This document shows positions 22,540 through 30,122 of a DNA stretch of 47,700 bases, one piece after another. Origin of the DNA: JAPUDQ01 sp964535835 (lineage in GTDB: Bacteria > Patescibacteriota > Saccharimonadia > Saccharimonadales > Saccharimonadaceae). Position numbers and translations under genes: made by a program. Numbering within the stretch: position 1 is the first letter of the stretch; each line of letters begins with the position of its first letter. The stretch is from NCBI GenBank assembly GCA_964535835.1, contig CAZHUZ010000004.1, positions 1 to 47,700 on the forward strand. The letters run 5' to 3'. The notes under the pieces were generated by a model, which did no database searches, was not told where the DNA came from, and saw only the letters and a program-made list of their open reading frames with translations.

Positions 22540-23802
22540 CTATGCAACCTCTTGCAGAGATTTTCGCGAGCAGGCTTGCCAGGCGGCTGCACCCATGGCT
22601 ATCGCACGATCCCTCTCGTTGATATAGCGCTCAATACTTTTTTCTGGACCGGTGTGTTTGCCGATTGAGTCACTTAACTTCACCGTCGCTATGCCATTTA
22701 CATCGGTTGCCTTCATTACAAAATTGTTTGCCGGTTGTCCTACGTCATTCGTTAGCGTCGTTCCCCATCCAAACAGTACGTTGATCTTGCCTTTGAAATA
22801 ATCCGCAAGTTTGATGATTATTGCAATATCGAGTCCATCACTAAAAACAATTGTTTTCTCATGTGGGTCGATACCGCTGTTGGTATAAAATTCGACGACC
22901 GCATTCCCAAAATCAAACGGATCACCACTATCATGTCGTAGTGATTTCCATGATCGTGCCTGCTGTGGCGTAAAATCTGTAAAGAAAAACTCACTTCCAA
23001 ACGTATCTGTCAGTGCCGTTGATAGATCACCATCATAGGTATCGTACCAATCATCTAGAACAGTATGATGACCAGAAAGAGGTGACTCACCATTCGCTTC
23101 TGCGAGTGATGTATAGATCATAGGTAGTTCATGAGCAAATGTACCGATAGGACGACAGCCTAGTTCATGTGCTAAATAGATATTGCTTGTACCGACAAAA
23201 TTTTCTGGTAGTTCGGTCGCAATTTTTGTTACGACATGCTTTTGCCATTCATAGCTAAAACGTCGACGAGTGCCAAAATCAGAAAATTTGATATCAGGAC
23301 GAGTTTTGAGGATGGCGATTTTTTCATTAAGACGTTTTTCACCTTCGCTATAAATATCTTCGATCGAAGCGTCTTGCGTAGCAAGTTTATTATGGAAATA
23401 AATTTCATTGATCTCACTCATGATGACTGTTTCCCAAAATGTCACAAGTGGCGCGGCGCCTGTAGTTGAGACCGCGAGGTCACTTCGATCATCGAGACCA
23501 ACTGATACTGGAGGTAGCTCATTGTCCATTAGGTAGTCCAGATAGGCTTCACTAAATTGAGCATTACCTCTCACCTGATTATTTAATCCAGCTAGATAGG
23601 CGACTTCATCTGCCTGCCAGCCGTGACGTAACTCATCGATACGTGCACGCAACTCATCAGGGCTACAAAACTCTGATAAGAGATTTTCTCCTCGATTTTT
23701 GAGCTCGAAGGTGACGATCTCGTCAGGAATTTTTTCAAACTCTACCTGGCTCATTGTAGCCTTATAATAGTCGAGCCCTTTACTTAGCATTGCTTCACTC
23801 AT
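22540..23802 (-). CDS. pncB: Nicotinate phosphoribosyltransferase
   Basis: A 420-residue protein of the enterobacterial PncB type. FSDFGTRRRFSYEW, GTSNIYLAHELGCRPIGTFAHE (with the catalytic-region His), LRHDSGDPFDFG and FSDGLD followed by FGWGTTLTND are all present. It makes nicotinate mononucleotide from nicotinate and PRPP, coupled to ATP hydrolysis. It overlaps pncA by 4 bp and has an AGGAGG site inside the end of pncA. With pncA and nadE in the same window, the cell takes the nicotinamide-nicotinate salvage route. Confidence 0.93.
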   Translation of the reverse strand: MSEAMLSKGLDYYKATMSQVEFEKIPDEIVTFELKNRGENLLSEFCSPDELRARIDELRHGWQADEVAYLAGLNNQVRGNAQFSEAYLDYLMDNELPPVSVGLDDRSDLAVSTTGAAPLVTFWETVIMSEINEIYFHNKLATQDASIEDIYSEGEKRLNEKIAILKTRPDIKFSDFGTRRRFSYEWQKHVVTKIATELPENFVGTSNIYLAHELGCRPIGTFAHELPMIYTSLAEANGESPLSGHHTVLDDWYDTYDGDLSTALTDTFGSEFFFTDFTPQQARSWKSLRHDSGDPFDFGNAVVEFYTNSGIDPHEKTIVFSDGLDIAIIIKLADYFKGKINVLFGWGTTLTNDVGQPANNFVMKATDVNGIATVKLSDSIGKHTGPEKSIERYINERDRAIAMGAAAWQACSRKSLQEVA

Positions 23803-24431
23803 TGTGTTACCTCCTGAGACATAAATTGACGTAAGATTTCGTCGGAATTCAACGCTTCAATACGTGCTTCGGACATTGCCTCGAGAGCCTTACGCTCATC
23901 ATCTTGCTGTAACTTCACGGCACGTACAGCATCACGTATGAGGTAGAGTTTGACACGTGGCTCATCGTGAAATTGTTTTGCAAGATCGAGGGCGGTTGCT
24001 TTGACGCAATAATCCGTGGCAAGACCACCGATAAATACATGCACTTTTTCTTGAGCAGTCTTAGGGGCTATGAGTGTTTCAAGGGTATTACCTGCTTGGT
24101 CGTAGCCTTCAACACCTGAATAGCCATCAGTTTGTCCCATGCCCTTGCTGATGATAATGTCACCTGAGTCAATTTGTAGGGCAGGGTAGAAGTCAGCTCC
24201 TTCAGTCTCGGCTACACAATGAACAGGCCACGCGTTGAAATGAGGTGTCTCCTGTGGGTGCCAATCGCGAGTAAAGACAACAGTATCCCCATTATTTCTG
24301 GCGACTTCAGTTAGGTGATTGATTGGTGCGACAACAGCTTCTCCGTCAGTGACTGCGAGACTTCCGTTTATAAAGTCATTTTGAACGTCAACGGCGACGA
24401 TGACGTTTCTGTGTGTTGATAGTTCACTCAT
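23799..24431 (-). CDS. pncA: Nicotinamidase
   Basis: A 210-residue isochorismatase-fold amidase. The catalytic triad is visible: Asp in VAVDVQNDFING, Lys in IISKGMGQ, Cys in GGLATDYCVKATALDLA. The metal-binding region is FTRDWHPQETPHF (Asp and two His). It converts nicotinamide to nicotinate plus ammonia. It is the first gene of the pncA-pncB-Nudix/kinase operon, with an AAGGAGAA ribosome site and two predicted NrtR boxes around its promoter. Confidence 0.93.
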   Translation of the reverse strand: MSELSTHRNVIVAVDVQNDFINGSLAVTDGEAVVAPINHLTEVARNNGDTVVFTRDWHPQETPHFNAWPVHCVAETEGADFYPALQIDSGDIIISKGMGQTDGYSGVEGYDQAGNTLETLIAPKTAQEKVHVFIGGLATDYCVKATALDLAKQFHDEPRVKLYLIRDAVRAVKLQQDDERKALEAMSEARIEALNSDEILRQFMSQEVTQ

Positions 24432-24448
24432 AGTATTCTCCTTTACTT

Positions 24449-24465
24449 AGTGTGTAAAATACACT
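24449..24465. promoter_or_regulatory. Predicted NrtR operator 1 (AGTGT-N7-ACACT)
   Basis: A 17-bp interrupted palindrome, AGTGT-GTAAAAT-ACACT, just downstream of the predicted pncA transcription start. It shares both half-sites and the 7-bp spacing exactly with 25448-25464 and 31598-31614. Binding by NrtR is inferred from the presence of an nrtR-like gene and the NAD-gene context. Confidence 0.7.
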
Positions 24466-24477
24466 TACTATACTATC

Positions 24478-24506
24478 AACATACATCATAGTTATTGTAA
24501 TGTCAA
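24478..24506 (-). promoter_or_regulatory. Promoter of pncA (TTGACA-17-TATGTT)
   Basis: On the complement strand TTGACA (24506-24501) and TATGTT (24483-24478) are 17 bp apart. The two predicted operators lie over the -35 box and just past the start point. Confidence 0.5.
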
Positions 24507-24510
24507 CACT
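24494..24510. promoter_or_regulatory. Weaker NrtR-like box (ATTGT-N7-ACACT)
   Basis: It differs from the other operators at one half-site base and is centred 45 bp from operator 1. It overlaps the pncA -35 box and lies in the region upstream of the divergent phosphatase gene, so it could serve both. Confidence 0.45.
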
Positions 24511-24565
24511 ATTTACAATTTTTCCTCAATGAGATACGCTGTAAATACAAAAGGAGAAATACGTT

Positions 24566-25384
24566 ATGTCTATGCCTAGAGAACTTGTACTCGTGCGACA
24601 CGGTCAGTCAGAAGCAAATGTTGTTCAGAAAGAATTGCGTAGCGATATCGATACAGAAACGATTAAAGAGATCTTTATGAGACCTGATTGGCTGCAGCGG
24701 CTGTCGGCACTGGGTATCGAACAAGCGCAGCAAGCGGGCGAATGGATTCGTCGAAATATTGGTGTACTTGCGATATTTGATGTTGTCTACGTCTCACCCT
24801 TTATGCGGACTCGAGAGACCGCTGCGTATATAGCTGGTGATGAAGAGGTGTTGTTAACGCCGGAAGATCGGATTATTGAACGAGATTGGGGACAATTTGG
24901 CAAACTCTCGCGTACTGACCAAGCGAAACATTTTCCGCATACCTATCACGAAAAAGACGCCAACCCACTCTATGTCCGGCTTGATGGTGGAGAGAGTATG
25001 ATGGATGTTTATGGTCGAGTTCGCGATATGCAAGGGACGCTTCATCGTGAATATCCAGATGGAAGGGTTATGATGGTGACGCATGGTGACCTGATGAATG
25101 GGTGGCGTTATGCAATTGAACGGATGTTACCAGAAGAGTGGGAAGCGCTCGATAGTAATAAGAAATATGATTTTAAGAATTGTAGCCTGCTCCACTATAG
25201 TCGAGTTAATCCTGATGACCTGAATGATGTGCGCGAACATATAAAATGGCGACGATTCATCCACACAACTGATCCGCAGAATTCACCGGATGATGGACAG
25301 TGGGTAGAGCTTCCTGATAGGGTACGTTATTCTCCGCAACAACTTCTCCAGCAAGTAGATAAATCTCCACGATTATTACGATAA
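24566..25384 (+). CDS. Histidine phosphatase-superfamily protein
   Basis: A 272-residue protein with the RHG motif LVRHGQSEAN at residues 9-18 and the second catalytic His in MMVTHGDLMNGW; a conserved ERDWGQF segment and RTRETA (second Arg) complete the site. The superfamily covers phosphoglycerate mutases, fructose bisphosphatases and various metabolite phosphatases. The gene diverges from pncA across a 134-bp region with the predicted NrtR boxes, so an NAD-linked phosphoester is the natural guess. AAGGAG lies 9 bp before the ATG at 24566; the ATG at 24572 is an alternative. Confidence 0.8.
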   Translation: MSMPRELVLVRHGQSEANVVQKELRSDIDTETIKEIFMRPDWLQRLSALGIEQAQQAGEWIRRNIGVLAIFDVVYVSPFMRTRETAAYIAGDEEVLLTPEDRIIERDWGQFGKLSRTDQAKHFPHTYHEKDANPLYVRLDGGESMMDVYGRVRDMQGTLHREYPDGRVMMVTHGDLMNGWRYAIERMLPEEWEALDSNKKYDFKNCSLLHYSRVNPDDLNDVREHIKWRRFIHTTDPQNSPDDGQWVELPDRVRYSPQQLLQQVDKSPRLLR

Positions 25385-25406
25385 CTAAGCACGCAAAGAC
25401 ATAGTT

Positions 25407-25423
25407 ATTGTAAAATTTACAAA
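25407..25423. promoter_or_regulatory. Weaker NrtR-like box upstream of the J-domain gene
   Basis: ATTGT-AAAATTT-ACAAA, itself a perfect 7-1-7 palindrome over 25408-25422 (TTGTAAA-A-TTTACAA). It shares CATAGTTATTGTAA with the satellite box near pncA and is centred 41 bp from operator 2. Confidence 0.35.
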
Positions 25424-25428
25424 TACTA

Positions 25429-25457
25429 TTGACTATATAATTTAGTAAGTGTTAAAT
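25429..25457 (+). promoter_or_regulatory. Promoter of the J-domain/vWA operon (TTGACT-17-TTAAAT)
   Basis: TTGACT (25429-25434) and TTAAAT (25452-25457) are 17 bp apart. The -10 box lies inside operator 2, so a bound repressor would block polymerase. Confidence 0.45.
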
Positions 25458-25464
25458 TAACACT
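25448..25464. promoter_or_regulatory. Predicted NrtR operator 2, perfect palindrome
   Basis: AGTGTTAA-A-TTAACACT is a perfect 8-1-8 palindrome and the best example of the AGTGT-N7-ACACT motif in the window. Confidence 0.7.
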
Positions 25465-25498
25465 ATCAAGGATAGCACAACAATATTCTTGGTCCTGC

Positions 25499-25544
25499 AT
25501 CCAAGCAGTAGAGGGTTGGATCAGTCCCCCTTTTTATAGACTGA
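25499..25544 (+). ncRNA. Two adjacent hairpins in the 5' leader of the J-domain gene
   Basis: ATCCAA (25499-25504) pairs with TTGGAT (25516-25521), and TCAGTC (25521-25526) pairs with GACTGA (25539-25544). The loop of the second contains CCCC followed by UUUUU. They lie in a leader of about 110 nt between the operator and the start codon. Whether they regulate anything is unknown. Confidence 0.4.
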
Positions 25545-25577
25545 TTGAAACTTTTACAATTAGGAGGTGGCAAGCAG

Positions 25578-26657
25578 ATGTCGACAGATTTTGCAACAAC
25601 ATGTCAACGTATTGAGTCGGCGCAGTGGTATGGTGATATCTTTACCACCGCAGATGAGCATTCAACCAAGCTGGCGTATCGGCGATTGATGAAGACCATA
25701 CACCCAGATCGTGTTGATATGCAGTATCAGCATCGAGCGAGTGAATGTGTTGCAGCACTTAGTCGTTTTTACGATGAAGCATGTGGTGCAGTGCTGGCGG
25801 GTACCTTTGGTAGTCGACCAACAATTGCCGTACTGACTTCACGTCGTGGGGTGCATAACCTTACGAATGTGCAGAAACATACGGATATGACCAATGGCTA
25901 TCATGCTATCAGTACGATTGATGGCGACGATATCGTCACTATGATTAAGGTGTCGACTAATCCAAAAGATAACGACTTGCTGAGTAATGAGGCATTGGCG
26001 CTCAAACATCTGAGTGAGACGACGGATAAAGAGTTTACGAAGTTTTATCCGCAACTTATCGACACATTCATGATTGCCGACGGTCGTCGGAGATTGCAAG
26101 CAAACACTCTCGCATACATGGAGGGGTTTTACAACCTCCGCGAAGTGCGACATTATCGCCCAGATGGCCTGCATCCACTTGATGCTGCCTGGATGTGGCG
26201 ACGAATGTTATGGGCACTTGGCGGCGTTCATGATGCAGGCGTGATCCACGGTGCAGTCCTGCCGCAACATATAATCGTGCATCCAAAAATGCACGGTGTG
26301 CTACTGGTTGACTGGTGCTATAGTGTCCTGTCTCGCGACAAGACATACTCGCCCATCAAGGCAATCGTCGGCGATTGCAAGAGTTGGTATCCACTCGGTG
26401 TGATAGCAAAAAATGAGCCGACGTATCAGGTGGATTTGATGATGGCCGCACGAACAGTGGTCTATCTGCTCGGCGGAGACGCTGTCAGTATGACGATGCC
26501 TTCATCTGTACCCATGTCAATACAGCGCTATCTCGTGAAGATTACGAGTGGTGTGAACACAGGTAATGCGTTTGAACTGCTTTGGCAGTTCGACGAGTTA
26601 CTGCAACAACTTGGTGCGCCGTATCATCCTCGACGCTATCGAGAATTCATCCTCTAG
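25578..26657 (+). CDS. J-domain protein fused to a kinase-like (probably pseudokinase) domain
   Basis: A 359-residue protein. Residues 1-75 are a J-domain with the diagnostic HPD in LMKTIHPDRVDM, which in DnaJ proteins triggers Hsp70 ATPase. Residues from about 100 to the end look like a protein-kinase fold: a beta3-type Lys in IVTMIKVS, the helix LSNEALALKHL, and a catalytic loop GVIHGAVLPQHIIVHP followed by LLVDWCYS. The catalytic Asp of HxD is Ala and the Asn of the loop is His, while the DFG-equivalent Asp is kept. It is therefore probably a nucleotide-binding pseudokinase. The start ATG follows AGGAGGTGG by 10 bp. A predicted NrtR operator overlaps its promoter, and the vWA gene follows after 27 bp. 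Confidence 0.75.
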   Translation: MSTDFATTCQRIESAQWYGDIFTTADEHSTKLAYRRLMKTIHPDRVDMQYQHRASECVAALSRFYDEACGAVLAGTFGSRPTIAVLTSRRGVHNLTNVQKHTDMTNGYHAISTIDGDDIVTMIKVSTNPKDNDLLSNEALALKHLSETTDKEFTKFYPQLIDTFMIADGRRRLQANTLAYMEGFYNLREVRHYRPDGLHPLDAAWMWRRMLWALGGVHDAGVIHGAVLPQHIIVHPKMHGVLLVDWCYSVLSRDKTYSPIKAIVGDCKSWYPLGVIAKNEPTYQVDLMMAARTVVYLLGGDAVSMTMPSSVPMSIQRYLVKITSGVNTGNAFELLWQFDELLQQLGAPYHPRRYREFIL

Positions 26658-26684
26658 AACAAGTACTGAAAGGAAGTGTCCACC

Positions 26685-27728
26685 ATGGGTGGAGGTAACT
26701 GGGACATTGGGTCCTACATGCACAAGGTAACGACAGCCAAGGCTGCCGGCAAGAGTACGTTCGACTACGACATGCAAGTACGAGCTGGCAAGGTCAATGC
26801 AGTCCATGCATTGCTTGATCCGCTCGCTACGGCTGGAACAGCCAGTCCATTCGCAGGTCAGGTGATGCGTGAAGTCTGCGTGACCGATGAACATCCTGAT
26901 CCGACAGCGATCCTGGTCTGGCTCGACGTCACGGGCAGCAACTACGAAGCAGCCAAAATGGTGCATAGCAAGCTACCTACACTTCAGGCCTACCTGAAGC
27001 AAGGTCAGTTCTGTGCAGATCCGCAGATCAACATCAGCGCTATCGGCGATGCCAACTCAGATCAGTATCCACTGCAGTTTGGTCAGTACGAGAGTGACAA
27101 TCGACTCGATGATCAGATCGCAGCGCTGATTCTCGAAGGCGCAGGTGGCAACCAGATGAGCGAGACCTACGAACTCGGGGCCTATATGGCGGCACGTCAT
27201 GTTCATCAAGAACCATACGAGCTGTTTGGCAAGAAGGGCTTCGTCTTCTTCATCGGTGACGAGACGCCCTACGATCAGATTCGAAATGACTACAGTCGTG
27301 GTCATTATCGTGGTGGTCACACACTCAAGTCGCTGACTGGAGACACACTCAGCGAACCGCTCAGTGCCAAGGTTGTTTTCGATGAGCTGATGGAAAAGAA
27401 CCATGTATTCTTTCTCTTCCAGAAGCAGGGCATGTATCGATCTCAGCAGATCGTTCCTGCCTGGGAGAAGCTGATCGGACGTGAGAATGTCATCGAGCTC
27501 GAGCAGCCAGAAGTGGTCGTCGAGGTCATCGCGGCAATCATCGCTCGATTCGAGGGCGAACTGAGTGCTGATGAGACAACGAGGGCAATGATTACGGCCG
27601 GTGGTGATGCGTCAACAGTGGCATCCGCCGTCAAGGCGCTGACACGGATCACGCCAACTGCTGGTGGTCGCGTTGCAACCACAACAGGTGATCTGGGTAT
27701 CACCGGAAATGGCGCCGACAGGCTCTAG
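26685..27728 (+). CDS. vWA-domain protein, highly codon-biased
   Basis: A 347-residue protein. It opens MGGGNWDIGSYMHK. A von Willebrand A fold spans about residues 85-280, with a MIDAS-type DVTGSN (DxTxS), the conserved block ISAIGDANSDQYPLQFGQYE, and VFFIGDETPYD for the third metal contact. From memory, actinobacterial and phage vWA proteins share this GGGxW start and the GQFESDNRMDDQ-like block; this is unchecked. The first in-frame codon is a GTG at 26676, but GAAAGGAAG followed by ATG at 26685 is a far better start. Codon use differs from its neighbours: 14 of 15 Lys codons are AAG and 10 of 13 Phe codons TTC. That suggests high expression, or possibly transfer. It is co-transcribed with the J-domain gene. 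Confidence 0.8.
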   Translation: MGGGNWDIGSYMHKVTTAKAAGKSTFDYDMQVRAGKVNAVHALLDPLATAGTASPFAGQVMREVCVTDEHPDPTAILVWLDVTGSNYEAAKMVHSKLPTLQAYLKQGQFCADPQINISAIGDANSDQYPLQFGQYESDNRLDDQIAALILEGAGGNQMSETYELGAYMAARHVHQEPYELFGKKGFVFFIGDETPYDQIRNDYSRGHYRGGHTLKSLTGDTLSEPLSAKVVFDELMEKNHVFFLFQKQGMYRSQQIVPAWEKLIGRENVIELEQPEVVVEVIAAIIARFEGELSADETTRAMITAGGDASTVASAVKALTRITPTAGGRVATTTGDLGITGNGADRL

Positions 27729-27740
27729 TCATCTCCTCAC

Positions 27741-27781
27741 GGTGTCGTGCTCTCTACAAAAAATGTAGGGAGCACGACACC
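27741..27781 (+). terminator. Strong 18-bp hairpin after the vWA gene
   Basis: GGTGTCGTGCTC (27741-27752) pairs with 27770-27781, continued by a U-G pair and CTACA/TGTAG, around an AAAAA loop. There is no U-tract after it (AAATAACACG), so it may cap the 3' end of the abundant upstream transcript and not release polymerase by itself. Confidence 0.65.
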
Positions 27782-27834
27782 AAATAACACGATATATTTT
27801 CATTTTGATACACGTAACGAAACAAGGAATAATT

Positions 27835-29214
27835 ATGAGTAGCGAGAGACAATCACATGCCACGATCACGACAGATCTTAGTTATGGTGACGCAGGTAAA
27901 GGCACGACAACCGAATGGTTGGCGCATGAGTCAGATTCAGCAGTTGTTATACGTTTCAATGGTGGCGGTCAAGCCGAGCATAATATTGTGACACCAGATG
28001 GGCGACACCATGTGTTTTCACAATTTGGTGCTGGGTCGTTTTTGCCTGAGGTTGCGACGCATTTATCTCGTGATATGTGGGTTAATCCTATCAATATGAA
28101 TTTTGAGGGTGAACATCTCGAAAAGCTAGGGGTAACAGATATTTGGGATCGTGTTACCGTAGATGAGGATGCGCGTATTGTGACACCATTTCATCGTGCC
28201 GGTAATCGCCTTCGTGAACTAGCGCGTGGCGCAGAACGACATGGTAGTACTGGCCAAGGCATATCGGAGGCGGTCATGGATGGTATGTTCCGTGATGATC
28301 TCACGATTCGAGCAGGCGACATAGCGAAGACTGGCCTTGTCCAGCGTCTTGAGCAACTACGCGTTTACAAACGTGATCAATTCGCCGCTTTGGGACAACT
28401 TCTCTCATGGGATACACATGAATGGGGAGCGCTTAATGACCCCGAACTGTCAAAATGGTATGCGGAAATCTACTACGAATGGATCAGTAAACTTCGCGTT
28501 GTGCCCCGTGATCATTTATCACGATTAGCTATACAGTATAGCCATCTAATTTTTGAGCCAGCACAAGGTATATTACTCGATGAAAAGCGAGGATTCCATC
28601 CTCACACAACGTGGAGCAATACCACGCCAGATAATGCCAAGCGACAGCTTGAGGATATACATTTTTCAGGCGACGTCAAAACCTATGGTATCGTACGAGC
28701 CTATACAACACGGCATGGCTTTGGGCCATTTGTGACTGAAGATGCCGGTCTCGACGAACCGTTACACGAATATTTCAATGGCGCCGGACCATGGCAAGGA
28801 AAGTTCCGTATCGGACATTTCGATGCTGTCGCCCATCGCTATGCAGCTCGTGCAGCAGGCCAACTCGATGGGCTCGTGATTACTGGCGTCGATCGCTATG
28901 ATCGTACGCCTGATTGGCAATACGCTACGCGTTATCAGGCGCCGACAGGTGATGCAACACACTTTTATGAGCTTGATGATGAGGGTAACGTCAAAGATAT
29001 TCGACTTAGTCGCTTTGGAGATAAGTCGTATATGAGTGATTTGACTCGCGAAATGTTTAGAGCGCAACCCATATACGAGCAAATACGCAATCCTTCACGC
29101 GATGATATCATTGAGACGATAGAGCGAGAAATGGGTATGAGAGCAATAATTGTATCTGTTGGAGCAACCGTCCAAGACAAGATTGTGTGTAACGAGGAGA
29201 GAGAACTTGTATGA
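27835..29214 (+). CDS. Divergent adenylosuccinate synthetase-family (PurA-like) ligase
   Basis: A 459-residue protein of the PurA family. YGDAGKGTTTEW matches the GDEGKGK P-loop and keeps the catalytic Asp. GGGQAEHNIV matches GGxNAGHT and keeps the catalytic His. GSTGQGIS, IFEPAQGILLD...HTTWSNTT and YGIVRAYTTRHGFGPFVTE are family blocks. The loop that binds aspartate in PurA (TTGRxRR) is replaced by GAGPWQGKFRIG. PurA joins aspartate to IMP using GTP; here the phosphorylation chemistry looks kept but the amine donor or acceptor may differ. It is about 30 residues longer than usual. The ATG follows AAGGAA. The gene lies in the NAD island behind the vWA gene. Confidence 0.8.
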   Translation: MSSERQSHATITTDLSYGDAGKGTTTEWLAHESDSAVVIRFNGGGQAEHNIVTPDGRHHVFSQFGAGSFLPEVATHLSRDMWVNPINMNFEGEHLEKLGVTDIWDRVTVDEDARIVTPFHRAGNRLRELARGAERHGSTGQGISEAVMDGMFRDDLTIRAGDIAKTGLVQRLEQLRVYKRDQFAALGQLLSWDTHEWGALNDPELSKWYAEIYYEWISKLRVVPRDHLSRLAIQYSHLIFEPAQGILLDEKRGFHPHTTWSNTTPDNAKRQLEDIHFSGDVKTYGIVRAYTTRHGFGPFVTEDAGLDEPLHEYFNGAGPWQGKFRIGHFDAVAHRYAARAAGQLDGLVITGVDRYDRTPDWQYATRYQAPTGDATHFYELDDEGNVKDIRLSRFGDKSYMSDLTREMFRAQPIYEQIRNPSRDDIIETIEREMGMRAIIVSVGATVQDKIVCNEERELV

Positions 29215-29459
29215 GTGAACTCTTGATGTTGCGACGATTTGAGCCTAGTGACGATACTGTTTTATTTGAATTAATTGATCGAAATCGTCCATGGCTCACA
29301 AAATTTTGGTGGCAAGAACGTACGCGGACGATTGCAGATAGCGAAGAGTTTATCGCAAGCGCCTTAGCTGACGAGGAGTATAGCGGTCGTATAACGCGTG
29401 GTGCCAAAGGAGATCATTCGGTTGCTCATTATGAATTAGTCAAAGCTACGGGACAGTGA
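29211..29459 (+). pseudogene. Truncated GNAT (RimJ/RimL-type) acetyltransferase stump
   Basis: Eighty-two residues resembling only the N-terminal third of a ribosomal-protein-type acetyltransferase (LLMLRRFEPSDDTVLFELIDRNRPWLTKFWW...IADSEEFIASAL). The acetyl-CoA binding half (R/QxxGxG/A) is missing. The frame ends after a tail unlike the family (HSVAHYELVKATGQ), overlapping the end of nrtR by 24 bp. The start overlaps the PurA-like stop as ATGA. Likely a decayed gene, though a short functional protein cannot be ruled out. Confidence 0.6.
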
Positions 29460-30113
29460 CTCAAGTTCGCGACTATTAAATTCATAGAGTTTGGCGGGTC
29501 GATGAGCACCATCACGCCATAATTCATTTGTTTCATGGATAAGATTGAGTGACAAAAACTTTTTACGAAAATTACGTTTGTCGAATTCGCGTCCAAAAAT
29601 AATTTCATACGTAGTTTGAAGCTGTGTCAGCGTAAAGCGCCGCGGCAAAAAAGCTGAGACGGCATTTGTGTAGGTGAGTTTAGCGATCAGTCTTTCATGG
29701 GCGTAGCGGATGATTCCAGCGTGGTCATACGCAAGCTCCGGCAGGTTATTTACCGGTAAGAAAACCGTATGCGATCCAGCTTGTCTCACGGTAATATCAC
29801 GACCACATCCCATATAGGTTACAGATACTGCGTGGCCTCGTGGATCACGGTCCACGGTATCAAATGTATAGAGTTGCTCGATGTAGCTGAGTTCTTTTTC
29901 TACATCAACACCCGCTTTCTGACTGACGATACGCTGCAGTGCCGTCATTGTCGTTTCACCTTCGGCATTGTACCCACCAGGGAGTGCAAAAACACCCTTG
30001 AATGGTTCGTTGGCACGCTCAATTAAGAGCACTTCTAATACGTGATTAGTGATTTGAAAGATGACAGCGTCAACTGTCAGTGTTGGTGGAACATACTTTG
30101 ATGTGTACTTCAT
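29436..30113 (-). CDS. nrtR: NrtR-type transcriptional regulator (Nudix-like sensor plus winged helix)
   Basis: A 225-residue protein. Residues 1-145 are a Nudix fold with a degenerate box (GGYNAEGE...QRIVSQKAGV, lacking the RE and EE catalytic residues), as in NrtR, where the domain binds ADP-ribose without hydrolysis. Residues 150-225 are a winged helix-turn-helix (LPRRFTLTQLQTTYEIIFGREFDKRNFRKKF...RPAKLYEFN). NrtR represses NAD salvage genes and releases DNA on ADP-ribose binding. The gene is last in nadE-phosphatase-nrtR, so it would be autoregulated through operator 3. The NAD-gene neighbourhood supports the call strongly. Confidence 0.88.
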   Translation of the reverse strand: MKYTSKYVPPTLTVDAVIFQITNHVLEVLLIERANEPFKGVFALPGGYNAEGETTMTALQRIVSQKAGVDVEKELSYIEQLYTFDTVDRDPRGHAVSVTYMGCGRDITVRQAGSHTVFLPVNNLPELAYDHAGIIRYAHERLIAKLTYTNAVSAFLPRRFTLTQLQTTYEIIFGREFDKRNFRKKFLSLNLIHETNELWRDGAHRPAKLYEFNSRELESLSRSFD

Positions 30114-30122
30114 ACAATAAGT

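Noticed and set aside
27835..29214. PurZ-type synthetase for 2-aminoadenine DNA
   Set aside because: The catalytic Asp in the GDxGKG loop, which PurZ lacks, is present, and no phage or DNA-modification gene is nearby.
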